From Imperialibacter roseus (GTDB lineage: Bacteria; Bacteroidota; Bacteroidia; Cytophagales; Cyclobacteriaceae), in assembly GCF_032999765.1 (NCBI RefSeq), contig NZ_CP136051.1, positions 4,068,417 to 4,132,416 on the forward strand: 64,000 nt of DNA. The letters run 5' to 3'. Below, piece by piece: positions 9,832 to 18,268 of the stretch (positions are counted from its first letter, which is position 1; every line of letters begins with the position of its first letter). The translations under genes were made by a program, and so were the position numbers. The notes under the pieces are model-generated. The model had not been told where the DNA came from. It did not search any database and was given only the letters and a program-made list of their open reading frames with translations.

Positions 9832-10605
9832 TTACCAGGTGATCTTCTCTTTGTTCAAAAAGGCTGCCATCCCTCTCTTGCAGTCTTTGGTCGAGCGGGC
9901 AACGGCGTTTTGTTCGGCGGCATATTGCAAAGCATCCACAATGGACATCTGCTGCACCTCTGCCATCATTTGTTTGGTCATGCCCATCGATTGCTCGGAG
10001 TTGCTGCTAATGAGTTTCGCAGCCATTTCCTCCACCCTGGATGCTAGCCTGTCCGCTTCAACTACCTCATTGACAATACCCAACTCCCAGGCCTTTTTTG
10101 CATCTATCAGCTGCCCGGTCAGCAGCAGTTCTCTTGCCTTTGCATCTCCCAGCTTCCGCACCAGAAAAACCATCACAATGGCTGGGATGAAGCCGATCTT
10201 GACCTCCGTGTAGCCAAACTGGGCTTCGGGCACGGCGTACACCATGTCGCAAACAGTGGCCAGCCCACAGCCACCCGCAATGGCAGGGCCCTGTACCTGG
10301 GCAATTACCACCTTGGGAATGGTGTAGATCATCTCAAACAACTCTTTGAGGTGGATGCTGTCCTCCAGGTTTTCTTCGTAGGTATTGCTTTGCAATTGCT
10401 GCAAATAGGCGATGTCAGCACCGGCGCAGAACGACGTTCCCTCAGCCTTCAGGATGATCACTTTCACTTTCGGATCGTAGGCTGCTTTTTGAAAGGCTTC
10501 CTTCAGCTCTGCTACCAACTCATGGCTAAGGGCATTTCGTTTTTCGGGGCGGTTAAGGGTGATCCACGCCAGGCGCTCCCCAGTTTCATATTTAATCAGG
10601 TCCAT
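9832..10605 (-). CDS. Enoyl-CoA hydratase/isomerase family protein (crotonase)
   Basis: 257 residues, standard crotonase length. The oxyanion-hole segments are visible: SFCAGADIAYLQQL and AIAGGCGLATVCDMVYA. The region AQFGYTEVKIGFIPAIVM carries one catalytic Glu. It resembles methylglutaconyl-CoA hydratases (leucine breakdown) more than classical short-chain enoyl-CoA hydratases, but this is a by-eye comparison. The C-terminal lid helices are present. The gene is flanked by unrelated genes with no other fatty-acid or leucine-degradation gene nearby, so the exact acyl-CoA substrate cannot be assigned. Cytosolic. Confidence 0.88.
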   Translation of the reverse strand: MDLIKYETGERLAWITLNRPEKRNALSHELVAELKEAFQKAAYDPKVKVIILKAEGTSFCAGADIAYLQQLQSNTYEENLEDSIHLKELFEMIYTIPKVVIAQVQGPAIAGGCGLATVCDMVYAVPEAQFGYTEVKIGFIPAIVMVFLVRKLGDAKARELLLTGQLIDAKKAWELGIVNEVVEADRLASRVEEMAAKLISSNSEQSMGMTKQMMAEVQQMSIVDALQYAAEQNAVARSTKDCKRGMAAFLNKEKITW

Positions 10606-10721
10606 GTTGTTGCTCTTTGCCGTGAATTTAAGGAGTGGAAGGACGTAGGCAAATAAACCGCCGCAATTTTGAAATATTCTCTTTTTTCCAAATCAAACGT
10701 GTTGGCACAACCGCTAAAACG

Positions 10722-12065
10722 TTAGCCCCGGTCTGGTCTCCCGGTGAGTGGAAGCTCAACAGCAAAGGTAGCCCCTATGGCAGCACCCCCTTCATGCCAT
10801 ATTTTTCCTCCCAGCAACTCCACATAGCGTTTTACTAGTGACAATCCCAGGCCAGCCGAGCTTTCTTCGCCGGTAGGCCGACTGCTTAGTTTCGAAAACT
10901 TCTTGAACAGCCTGTCCTCCTCCTCGGGCCGTACGCCCGGGCCTTCATCCGCTACCTTCACCATCAGCGACGAGTTGGTATTCGCCACCGTTATGCTGAC
11001 TTTGGTACCTCCCTTCGAAAATTTGATGGCATTGGAAAGCAGGTTCTCGAAAATCTGAAGGACATACACCCTCTCTCCCACCACCGACGTAGACCTGGCT
11101 GCGTTGTTTAGCTTAATAGCGATGTCCTTCCGCCGGGCTGTTTCATTGATGGATTCGATGAGTTCCTGCAATACCTCGGCCACATCAACCGGATCCATGT
11201 CAATTGACTCTCTTTGATCAGCTTTGTCCATCTCGAGTACCCGCTCAATCAGGTGAAGTGCATTATTGGCAGTGCGCTTCACCATCCCCAGAAACTCATC
11301 TTCCTGACCCACATAGCGCTTACTCTCCATCATATCTGCCAGGCCATCGATGTTGCTCAAGGGGTTCCTCAAATCATGGGCGAGAATTCGGATGATGTAA
11401 TCTTTCTCCTCGATAAGTTTCTCCAGCGCTTCCGATTGGCTGGCAATGGTCGTCTTTTGCTCTTCAAGCTTTGCATTTTTGCTTTCAAGCTCCCGAAGTG
11501 CCCCCGTTTGCACAACCTCAAAAACGAACCCAACAAAAAGGATAATCAAGAGCAGTCCTGTGAGAATCGTCGTAAACCACCACGTTTTCATTTCCACATT
11601 ATACTCTACCGGCAATGCAATACCCCTCATATCCAAAACGCCAAAATAAACCATGCACGCCAGCGCAATCCCACCCCAAACTGCCCCTGAAAATTTATTT
11701 ACGACCAATAACGCCAGCAGCGGAATGCTGACGATCCATGGGTAAATAGCCGACCAGATGCCCCCCGAAAAATAAGTAAGCACCAGCACTGCCGTAGCGC
11801 CCAGGGTCACATACAGATTGCCCAGCAAGGCGATAGGAAGCCTGGTTTTAGCAAGCAGGGGCAGCAACAAAAAACCGACTACGTTCATCACCATGAAATA
11901 AACGCCCTTTTGGTACTCAAAAAGCACACTCAGCCAAACATAAGAAGTGGAGAACAAGCTGGTGAGCAAACAACCACGGACAAACAGGCGTCCTTTCCGT
12001 AGCTGATCGGGCTGCTCAAAGTATACCGGATGTAGAAAGAAATCAACAAGGTGGGATAATTGCAT
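10722..12065 (-). CDS. Multi-pass membrane sensor histidine kinase
   Basis: 447 residues. The first 185 hold about six transmembrane helices with short loops, a sensor that probably perceives a membrane or intramembrane signal. A coiled coil (about 190-220) leads to HisKA with the acceptor His near 230 (ILAHDLRNPLSNIDG). HATPase_c has FENLLSNAIKFSKGG, ADEGPGV and GLGLSLVKRYVELLGG. The DHp and catalytic domains are related in type to those of the TPR kinase at 4425, but the sensor part is unrelated. No response regulator is adjacent. Transcribed towards the crotonase gene with a 116-bp gap. Confidence 0.88.
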   Translation of the reverse strand: MQLSHLVDFFLHPVYFEQPDQLRKGRLFVRGCLLTSLFSTSYVWLSVLFEYQKGVYFMVMNVVGFLLLPLLAKTRLPIALLGNLYVTLGATAVLVLTYFSGGIWSAIYPWIVSIPLLALLVVNKFSGAVWGGIALACMVYFGVLDMRGIALPVEYNVEMKTWWFTTILTGLLLIILFVGFVFEVVQTGALRELESKNAKLEEQKTTIASQSEALEKLIEEKDYIIRILAHDLRNPLSNIDGLADMMESKRYVGQEDEFLGMVKRTANNALHLIERVLEMDKADQRESIDMDPVDVAEVLQELIESINETARRKDIAIKLNNAARSTSVVGERVYVLQIFENLLSNAIKFSKGGTKVSITVANTNSSLMVKVADEGPGVRPEEEDRLFKKFSKLSSRPTGEESSAGLGLSLVKRYVELLGGKIWHEGGAAIGATFAVELPLTGRPDRG

Positions 12066-12488
12066 AGCTAAGTCGGTTGGGATGCAAAATTAAGCGCAAA
12101 CACAATATAGTACAATTTTAATGGCCTACTAATATTCGTTGGCTATTTGATTGCTTAAATATGATTATTTCACTATTTTAGATAACTTTTCTAGCGCCGG
12201 TCGCTATTGAAAAGACAACACCGGCATGAAACTAACCCCTTGGTTCGTGAGACACGAATCTATACTCATCATCACCTTGAGTGGTTCGTGAGACACGAAT
12301 CACTGCGAAGACAATAGTTTAAAGGTTCATTATTAATCCATCCAAGCTAAGTCCTGTTGACGCTGAGCGCCATTGAAGGAAATGCGGGCATGAGATAACA
12401 AATATCCAAACCAAAAAAAATGTCAGTATCTTAGACAAAAGGTCGGCTACAGTAAGCAGCCAACACCAACAAACACTCTTTAACCACT
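12066..12488. other. Intergenic region upstream of the DUF1593 gene
   Basis: 423 bp between divergent genes. It carries one REP-like element (12235-12312). The rest is AT-rich near the kinase start and probably contains both promoters. No ORF or RNA gene is recognised. Confidence 0.5.
12235..12312. repeat. REP-like element, copy 1
   Basis: Two direct copies of TGGTTCGTGAGACACGAATC (12241-12260 and 12282-12301), each nearly self-complementary, followed by CACTGCGAAGAC. Same architecture as the elements at 17.4-21.7 kb, though here both arms carry GTGAGACAC in the same orientation. Confidence 0.7.
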
Positions 12489-14090
12489 ATGCATTTAACA
12501 ACGCCACACCGAAGAAGCCATTGCCTGTGTTTTCTCACTCTTCTGACCCTGATCACGCTGCACACAGCAACCCTTGTTGCACAAACACCCAGTGACCAAA
12601 GGCCCCGTATCATCATCACCGCCGACCCCGAGCTCGACGACAACAACTCTCTCATCCGCCTGCTACTCTACAGCAGTGACTTAAAAATAGAGGGCCTTAT
12701 TTATGCCAGCAGCCAGTTTCACTGGAAGGGAGACGGCAAAGGCACCAAGTGGTTTGTGCCAGGCCGTGAATACGACCGTTTCGGTCTCGACCTCTGCCCC
12801 TGCGAGTCGTGGCGATGGGCGGAGGGCGAGCGCTTTATCCACGACATTGTGGAAGCCTACGAAAAATCGTACCCTAACCTCAAAGCCCACAACAAGCAGT
12901 ATCCCTCTCCTGACGAGCTGAAGTCAAAGATTCGGTACGGTAACATTGAATTCGACGGCGATATCTCCAAAGACACTCCCGGCTCAGATCTCATCAGGTC
13001 GCTGATCATGGACAATGAGCCTGGCCAGCTGTACATTACGGCCTGGGGCGGACAGAGCACCATTGCCCGTGCGCTGAAGTCCATCAAAGACCAATATGAG
13101 TTCACCACAGAATGGGATGCTATCAAGCAAAAAATCTCCAGAAAAGTAGTGTTGCTGCCCTCCGGCGATCAGGACGCCACCTACGCTACTTACATCAAAC
13201 CCAACTGGCCGGAGATTGAGTACCGGCAGTTCAGGGGCGGGCCCAACTATGGCTATGGAGCCCAGATCAGGGCATCGGAGGAAAATGCTCCCTACCTCAC
13301 CCCTGCCTGGATGAAAGAAAATGTATCAGACCGGGGACCGTTCGGCGAGCTCTACCGGGTGTGGGGCGACGGCAAGCAGATGGTGAAGGGCGACGTTGTC
13401 GACTATTTCGGGCTGGCAGGCCACACCACCGAAGAGCTGAAAAAAATGGGCTATGTGGTGTGGATGCCTGTGCAGGCCAGGGGTTCGTGGCTGGGAGAGG
13501 GCGACAATCATACCTTTATGAACATGCTGGGCAACGGACTGCGGGCCTACGAACAAGGCACCTGGGGCGGCTGGGGTGGCCGGGTAGAAGCCGGAACGGC
13601 CGCTGCCGATATTTTCAACATGCCCACCGACGCAAGTGCTGATGCCATGGCCGACCGAATGGGGAGCACAAACAACGAACGCAAAGCCGAAGAACTAGCC
13701 TACCCCAATTTCTTTCCGCAAGCGCAGCGGGACTTTGCAGCCCGCATGAAATGGGCAGTGACCCCCAGGTATGCCGACGCCAATCATGAGCCAACGGTAA
13801 CCATACAGGGGCCGCTCACAGTAGTGGCCGCTCCCGGGCAAAAAGTGCGCCTCCGTGGCATTGCCTCCGACCCTGATGGAAATAAGGTGACCGTGAGGTG
13901 GTCGCAGCTGCCAGTGGGCACCTACAGGGGCAAAGTAGATATCAGCCTGGCAGATACTTCGAAGGCCGAAGTGCTGGTGCCGGAAGATGTGCGGCCGGGG
14001 CAGACCATCCACATCATTTTCGAAGCAACCGACAATGGCAAGCCCGCCCTCACCCGCTACCAGCGGGTCGTTATTATGATTGGAGGGTAG
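12489..14090 (+). CDS. DUF1593 (nucleoside-hydrolase-like) secreted protein
   Basis: 533 residues with a signal peptide (about 1-32, ending LVAQ). The mature protein starts RPRIIITADPELDDNNSL, the Asp-rich start of the nucleoside-hydrolase-like fold seen in DUF1593 and Sde_0182-type proteins. Then come QFHWKGDGKGT and the AWGGQSTIARAL segment. The C-terminal 100 or so residues form an Ig-like/PKD-type domain (RLRGIASDPDGNKVTVRWSQ). Family knowledge: these proteins occur in polysaccharide-utilisation settings of Bacteroidota and some bind cellulose, but the reaction is not established. No glycan-uptake genes flank it here. Periplasmic or extracellular. Confidence 0.85.
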   Translation: MHLTTPHRRSHCLCFLTLLTLITLHTATLVAQTPSDQRPRIIITADPELDDNNSLIRLLLYSSDLKIEGLIYASSQFHWKGDGKGTKWFVPGREYDRFGLDLCPCESWRWAEGERFIHDIVEAYEKSYPNLKAHNKQYPSPDELKSKIRYGNIEFDGDISKDTPGSDLIRSLIMDNEPGQLYITAWGGQSTIARALKSIKDQYEFTTEWDAIKQKISRKVVLLPSGDQDATYATYIKPNWPEIEYRQFRGGPNYGYGAQIRASEENAPYLTPAWMKENVSDRGPFGELYRVWGDGKQMVKGDVVDYFGLAGHTTEELKKMGYVVWMPVQARGSWLGEGDNHTFMNMLGNGLRAYEQGTWGGWGGRVEAGTAAADIFNMPTDASADAMADRMGSTNNERKAEELAYPNFFPQAQRDFAARMKWAVTPRYADANHEPTVTIQGPLTVVAAPGQKVRLRGIASDPDGNKVTVRWSQLPVGTYRGKVDISLADTSKAEVLVPEDVRPGQTIHIIFEATDNGKPALTRYQRVVIMIGG

Positions 14091-14528
14091 GGAGATGATG
14101 CTCCTATTGTGCCGGATACCGCTCTCCACAGCCCTAACATCAACTACCACGAGAAAAATTATCGTCGCCATCAATATGACCCCTCGACGGGAACTGTGAC
14201 CACACCTACACAGTTGCAGACGATGAAATACACGAGCATTACAATGACCTGATGCGCCAGGTAACAATAACCCTCAAAGCCGGGCCCATACTGCTTTACT
14301 ATGAGGCGGTGAGGAAGTGAAATTCGTCGGCCCATGTTATAAACACAACCCCAAGTCACCCGGGCGCAGCTGTCTGTCCGTGCCCGGTTGCCCGCAGTTT
14401 CAAGGAGCAAGGGCACAAACCTGCCAGCTAAATAAGAGAAAAAAGTGAGGTCTTTAGTGCGAAGGATGACTAACTTCGCATGCATTCACATAGTTGCTCG
14501 TCAGATTCTATCACTTTAATGGGACACA
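14091..14528. other. Intergenic region, no gene recognised
   Basis: 438 bp. Frames on both strands are open over parts of it, but they show no family resemblance and cross the end of the DUF1593 gene. A -7-like box (TAACTTCG near 14471) lies about 55 bp before the next start and may be its promoter. Confidence 0.4.
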
Positions 14529-15314
14529 ATGATCAGTAAACTCAGGCACAAGATTTTTATTGGCATACTGCTGCTGGCCGTGCTGCTGGCCGCATCTGGC
14601 ACGATCGTTCTACATCAATTTCTGCTTTTAAACCGATCGGTAACGGCCCTTATCGAAGACAACTATAAAACCATCCAGGCCTGCCAGAACATGCTTGAAG
14701 CCCTTGAGCGTGAAGACAGCGGCATTCTTTTGCTCTCGCTTGGCAACTGGGAAAAAGGCCGCTACATTATCGATGCTGCCGACAGCGTGTTCATGGCTTC
14801 AATGGCCGTGGCAGTCGGCAATGTCACCGAGCTTCATGAGGACGAGCGGGTGGCAGCTGTGAAAGCCGCCTACAACGAATACAAAACCAAGTGGCAAAAG
14901 CCTATCGTTGACACCGATAAGGAGGGGAATCTAAATTGGTACGTCACAGATATCAACCCCGATTTTTTGCAGGCCAAGGAAGCTGTGTATGCATTGATGA
15001 AGCTCAATCAGAACAGCATGTACGACGAGGCTTCGGTGCTAAAAGAACGGTCGTACAGGGCTATCATGCCCGGCATTGTTGCCATCGTGGCCGTGATCGT
15101 ATTCGCTTTTCTCTTCAACTATTTTTTGAGGCAGTCCTTAATGGCTCCCTTATATGAGCTGATAGCCGCCACCGAAAAGTACGGGGCCAATATGTCTTCA
15201 TTCTCGTTTTCTACCAAAAAGACCGACGACGAATTCAGAGAGCTGGAGCAGGGCATTCAGAAGATGATCAGCAAAGTGCACAAATTTTACGATCAAAAAG
15301 CCAAAGTCAACTAA
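14529..15314 (+). CDS. Sensor-like two-TM membrane protein with HAMP-like segment, coupled to TrkH
   Basis: 261 residues. A transmembrane helix (about 10-33) and a second (about 177-199) enclose a helical extracytoplasmic domain of some 140 residues. It resembles four-helix-bundle (4HB_MCP/TarH-type) sensors. After the second helix comes a HAMP-like piece (LMAPLYELIAATEKYG...DDEFRELEQGIQKMIS) and then the protein ends, with no kinase, cyclase or chemotaxis output. The stop overlaps the trkH start by one base (TAATG), so the two are translationally coupled. I infer that it senses something for, or assembles with, the potassium transporter. No such partner role is known to me. Confidence 0.7.
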   Translation: MISKLRHKIFIGILLLAVLLAASGTIVLHQFLLLNRSVTALIEDNYKTIQACQNMLEALEREDSGILLLSLGNWEKGRYIIDAADSVFMASMAVAVGNVTELHEDERVAAVKAAYNEYKTKWQKPIVDTDKEGNLNWYVTDINPDFLQAKEAVYALMKLNQNSMYDEASVLKERSYRAIMPGIVAIVAVIVFAFLFNYFLRQSLMAPLYELIAATEKYGANMSSFSFSTKKTDDEFRELEQGIQKMISKVHKFYDQKAKVN

Positions 15315-16747
15315 TGAGAGGGGAGTCAGTACTTCGCTACCTGGGCTTTATCCTGCTGTTTCAGGGGTTTTTCCTGCTGCTGTCGTTTATTATTTCAGCC
15401 GTGCAGCTGGAAACCTCTACGGTTCCGCTGCTATTCAGCCTGATTTCGGCCGTGGTGTTTGGCGCCATGTTCGTTCTCTTTACCCACCCGACCGAAGAAG
15501 TAAATTTCTCTGAAGGTTTACTCACGGTGGTGCTGGGCTGGGTGGTTACGTGCCTGGTGGGGGCCCTTCCCTATTTGTTGTGGGGGGTAGAGTTTGACCT
15601 GGTAAACGCCTGGTTTGAGAGCGTTTCAGGTTTCACCACCACGGGATCCACTATTCTCAACGATGTTGAGCGCCTGCCCTCCGGATTGCTTTTCTTCAGG
15701 TCGTCCACACACTGGATGGGTGGGGTTGGTATCATCATGTTCGTGCTGCTGATACTGCCGCAGTCAAGCTCCAAGCTTGTGCTGCTCAACACGGAGCTTT
15801 CTTCCCTGTCTCAAACAAACTTCAAACAAAGCAAGCGCCAGGTGCTGCTCGTGCTGGGCTATGTGTATCTGGGGCTTACCGTGTTGCAAACATGCCTTTT
15901 GTGGGTGGCCGGTATGAGTCTTTTTGATGCTGTTAATCACGCCTTTGCCACTATTGCCACGGGAGGCTTCTCTACCAAAAATCTCAGCATCGCCCACTTC
16001 AACAGCCTGCCCATAGAAGTGATAACCGAAGTTTTCATGGTATTATCGGCGATTCATTTTGGGCTACTTTTCACCACGATTATGTGGCACAAGCGCAATA
16101 TTTTTACCTCCGAGATAACCCGAGCCTTTCTGCTGGTGGTGGCAATCGGCATCACCATCGTGGCGCTTAAGCTATATGCCGACGGCCTCTACTCTTTGGG
16201 CACGTCCTTCCGCCACGCCGCCTTTCAGGTGATCTCCCTGGGCACTACTACAGGGTTTGCCACAGTTGATACCGCTCACTGGCCCCCGCTGGCAATGATG
16301 GTGCTGATGTATTTCACTATTCAGTGCGGCATGGTGGGATCCACATCGGGAGGACTTAAGTTCGACAGGGTTTATATATTTTTTAAGGCGCTGAAGACAC
16401 AGATATTGCAGATTCTTCATCCCAGACTGGTAAGAGTGGCTAAGGTTGACGGTCAAAGGATACCGGTGGAGATTATTGAGCACACACAGGTTTTTATTGT
16501 GATGTATATCCTCATTTTCTTTGTAACAACCGTGGTCCTGAGTGCCTACAACATCGATTTGCTCACTGCCTTCTCCGCCTCCATCGCCACCATTGGCAAC
16601 GTGGGGCCCGGATTTGAAGGAGTGAGCTCCCTGGGCAACTTTTCGGGCCTCCCCGACGGCGCAAAAGTGTTGCTATCGATAAACATGCTCTTCGGTCGGC
16701 TGGAGATATTCAATATTCTTGCGTTGATCTACTATACCAGGTATTAG
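15314..16747 (+). CDS. trkH: TrkH-family potassium uptake protein
   Basis: 477-residue membrane-embedded subunit of a Trk/Ktr potassium uptake system. The four selectivity-filter loops are visible: VSGFTTTGST (about 105), ATIATGGFST (about 212), LGTTTGFAT (about 309) and IATIGNVGPGF (about 424). The last has the usual serine/threonine-glycine variation. Helices between them fit the M1-P-M2 fourfold pattern. The ATG at 15314 overlaps the stop of the preceding sensor-like gene. The cytosolic NAD-binding TrkA partner is not in the window. A low-complexity repeat region follows. Confidence 0.93.
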   Translation: MRGESVLRYLGFILLFQGFFLLLSFIISAVQLETSTVPLLFSLISAVVFGAMFVLFTHPTEEVNFSEGLLTVVLGWVVTCLVGALPYLLWGVEFDLVNAWFESVSGFTTTGSTILNDVERLPSGLLFFRSSTHWMGGVGIIMFVLLILPQSSSKLVLLNTELSSLSQTNFKQSKRQVLLVLGYVYLGLTVLQTCLLWVAGMSLFDAVNHAFATIATGGFSTKNLSIAHFNSLPIEVITEVFMVLSAIHFGLLFTTIMWHKRNIFTSEITRAFLLVVAIGITIVALKLYADGLYSLGTSFRHAAFQVISLGTTTGFATVDTAHWPPLAMMVLMYFTIQCGMVGSTSGGLKFDRVYIFFKALKTQILQILHPRLVRVAKVDGQRIPVEIIEHTQVFIVMYILIFFVTTVVLSAYNIDLLTAFSASIATIGNVGPGFEGVSSLGNFSGLPDGAKVLLSINMLFGRLEIFNILALIYYTRY

Positions 16748-17064
16748 CCGCCCAAACGTCCTCTTTTGATAGATTTTGCAAATGAGGATCAGCGAGAAGT
16801 TTAAAGAAAAGTCGAAAGGTCCAAGACGCTTGAACCAGTTGGGGGCAAAACCCAGATAACACGCCGTCATCGAAACGAAGGGATAGTGAAGTGAGCCGAT
16901 GTGGAACCCGGTGCCGGAACGCCCTTCCGACCTGGCCAAGAGGTTTATCCGGCTTGCTACTAGGTTTTGGGGATCCCGTTCCACGTCGGCTCGCACCTCC
17001 GTCGCAATCGGGATGACGTCGTTGTGGTTGGGTTGGCTGAAACTCCACCTATCCGTCACCAAAA
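16748..17064. other. Non-coding stretch between trkH and the first 487-bp repeat
   Basis: 317 bp without a convincing gene. A minus-strand frame is open here but is a by-product of the repeat sequence (see rejected items). Confidence 0.4.
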
Positions 17065-17216
17065 CCCTCATGCCGCAAGCGTCCGCTTGTGGCGTGGCTC
17101 TTTTCGGCGCCTCGCCGGGGGATGAGCGTAAGAGTTGGAGCGGGACGCTCAGATAGGACAAGTCCAAGCGGAAGCTTGAACCAGAAAGGGGAGGCCTCAA
17201 GTCATCGTCAGTAAAG

Positions 17217-17312
17217 ATTACAAAAGTTTGGAATAGCCTGTGAGGTTGGTTGCCCATTCGGCCGCCGGTTGTGGCGGCAACATGGGAGCGGGTGGCGAAA
17301 CTTTTGTAATCT
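17217..17312. repeat. Inverted-repeat block in copy A, possible structured RNA
   Basis: GATTACAAAAGTTT (17217-17230) is exactly complementary to AAACTTTTGTAATC (17299-17312). Inside, GCCGCC and GGCGGC pair around a GGTTGT loop, and CCCAT pairs with ATGGG outside that. The block could fold into one long hairpin with internal loops. Whether it is transcribed is unknown. Confidence 0.5.
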
Positions 17313-17414
17313 ACTACAGACTAAAACCACCGAAACAGACGCTTTGGGATGAAAGTTTTATCACCTAACTTCCGTAAAAAAACGCTACCTCCTTGGTTCA
17401 TTGGTTCGTGTATA

Positions 17415-17491
17415 CCCCCCTTGCTTCGTTTCTCACGAACCACTATCAGCAATTATCAGGAGTGGCCCGTGAGACACGAGCCACTGCGGCA
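17415..17491. repeat. REP-like element, copy 2
   Basis: Left arm TTCGTTTCTCACGAACCA, spacer ATCAGCAATTATCAGG, right arm AGTGGCCCGTGAGACACGAG followed by CCACTGCGGC. Lies inside repeat copy A. Confidence 0.75.
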
Positions 17492-17529
17492 GGAGATGGC
17501 ACGAGTTAAACAGTTGTAAATATTACCCT

Positions 17530-17551
17530 ATGAGAGAGTTGATGTTGATCC
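17530..17551 (+). pseudogene. 5' fragment of the 19130 membrane-protein gene
   Basis: Seven codons (MRELMLI) identical at protein level to the start of the gene at 19130, including its upstream region. After 17551 the sequence diverges into a REP-like element, so the fragment has no product. It marks the right breakpoint of the duplication. Confidence 0.75.
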
Positions 17552-17552
17552 C

Positions 17553-17632
17553 CAAGCCCTGGGTCGTGTCTCACGGACCAGCGCCTTCCGTCAACTTGAG
17601 TGGTTCGTGAGACAGGTACCACTGCGAAGGAC
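17553..17632. repeat. REP-like element, copy 3
   Basis: Arms GGGTCGTGTCTCACGGACCA and AGTGGTTCGTGAGACAGG, ending in ACCACTGCGAAGG. It starts directly where repeat copy A ends. Confidence 0.7.
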
Positions 17633-17760
17633 ACCCTCCCTTCCGCAAGGGTCTTCTCCGGCCGGGCAGACTTGTGGGTTCTTTTAGTTCGGCGTCTCGC
17701 CGCTACCGAAAACGTCATTCACCTGGTGCAAAAGGTTTGCCGGGTTAAATGTAGCAAGTC

Positions 17761-18268
17761 CAGTATCTAGCCGCAGATGGAAATCAACCTTGCCGAAGAC
17801 CGGCTTGCATCTAACGCAAGATGGAGTTGAATCTAGCGCTAGAACGGGAGCAATCTAGCGCTAGATGTGGATGGATCTAGCGCTAGATGCGGAAAGGTCT
17901 TGCGCTAGATTGACCTGCCCCCTGCGCAAGCAGTATTTGGCAGCAGGGCAAGAGTTAATTGACACCAGCGTAACCTGCAGGGTTGGCCTGCCGCAACATG
18001 CAGCCAGCGGTTGCGCTATACCCACCTGCTTCCGGCGCAGAAACTTCTAACTTTCATTCGTGAAACCGGGCGGATTCACGTGTGAAACCAGCAAGTTTCA
18101 CGCACATCGGTCAAAACTTTGGGCGGCAAAGGTGGCTTCTTCCACGGCAACAGCTTCCTTCCTGTAGCGCTACAATTGGGCTCGCTCTTGCGCCAAAGCA
18201 GCCAAACGCCAGCACTGGATTGAAAAAGGTCTTGCGGTAGACCCAATTGGCCTATGCACATACCCTTG
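17761..18268. repeat. Array of about 23 short palindromes with 22-bp period
   Basis: Each 22-bp unit is roughly a 4-base linker, a 14-base dyad and a 4-base linker. Units 4-6 (17827-17892) carry TCTAGCGCTAGA with centres exactly 22 bases apart. Units 1-3 and 7-8 are variants of it. Later units keep the phase but have other palindromes: TTTCATTCGTGAAA (18052), TTCACGTGTGAA (18075), CTTTG...CAAAG (18117), TGTAGCGCTACA (18163), GGTCT...AGACC (18228), TATGCACATA (18253). A few units (9, 10, 16, 18) are poorly symmetric. Two steps are 23 bases. The array ends at the ATG of the HTH gene at 18254. Not a CRISPR, since there is no constant repeat. Confidence 0.85.

Larger units (their letters stand above)
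17065..17551. repeat. 487-bp direct repeat, copy A
   Basis: Matches 18665-19151 at an exact offset of 1600 bases with no indels. By eye I count about seven substitutions, for instance AGAGTTGG versus AGAATTGG. It contains a foldable inverted-repeat block (17217-17312), one REP-like element and, at its right end, the first codons of the membrane-protein gene found intact at 19130. Identity stops abruptly inside that gene's eighth codon. Confidence 0.9.

Noticed and set aside
13695-14485. Minus-strand frames over the end of the DUF1593 gene and the following gap
   Set aside because: They overlap the DUF1593 coding region, show no domain and are Cys/His-rich in a shadow-like way.
16673-17257. 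Minus-strand frame of 194 codons, with a related frame at 18636-18857
   Set aside because: The shared part lies in the 487-bp direct repeat and the frame crosses into trkH. No family resemblance or sensible N-terminus was seen; similarity between the two frames is only the repeat.
17761-18268. CRISPR array or integron attC cluster
   Set aside because: There is no constant repeat with unique spacers and no cas genes. Units are 22 bp with variable palindromes, unlike the longer attC sites, and no integrase is present.
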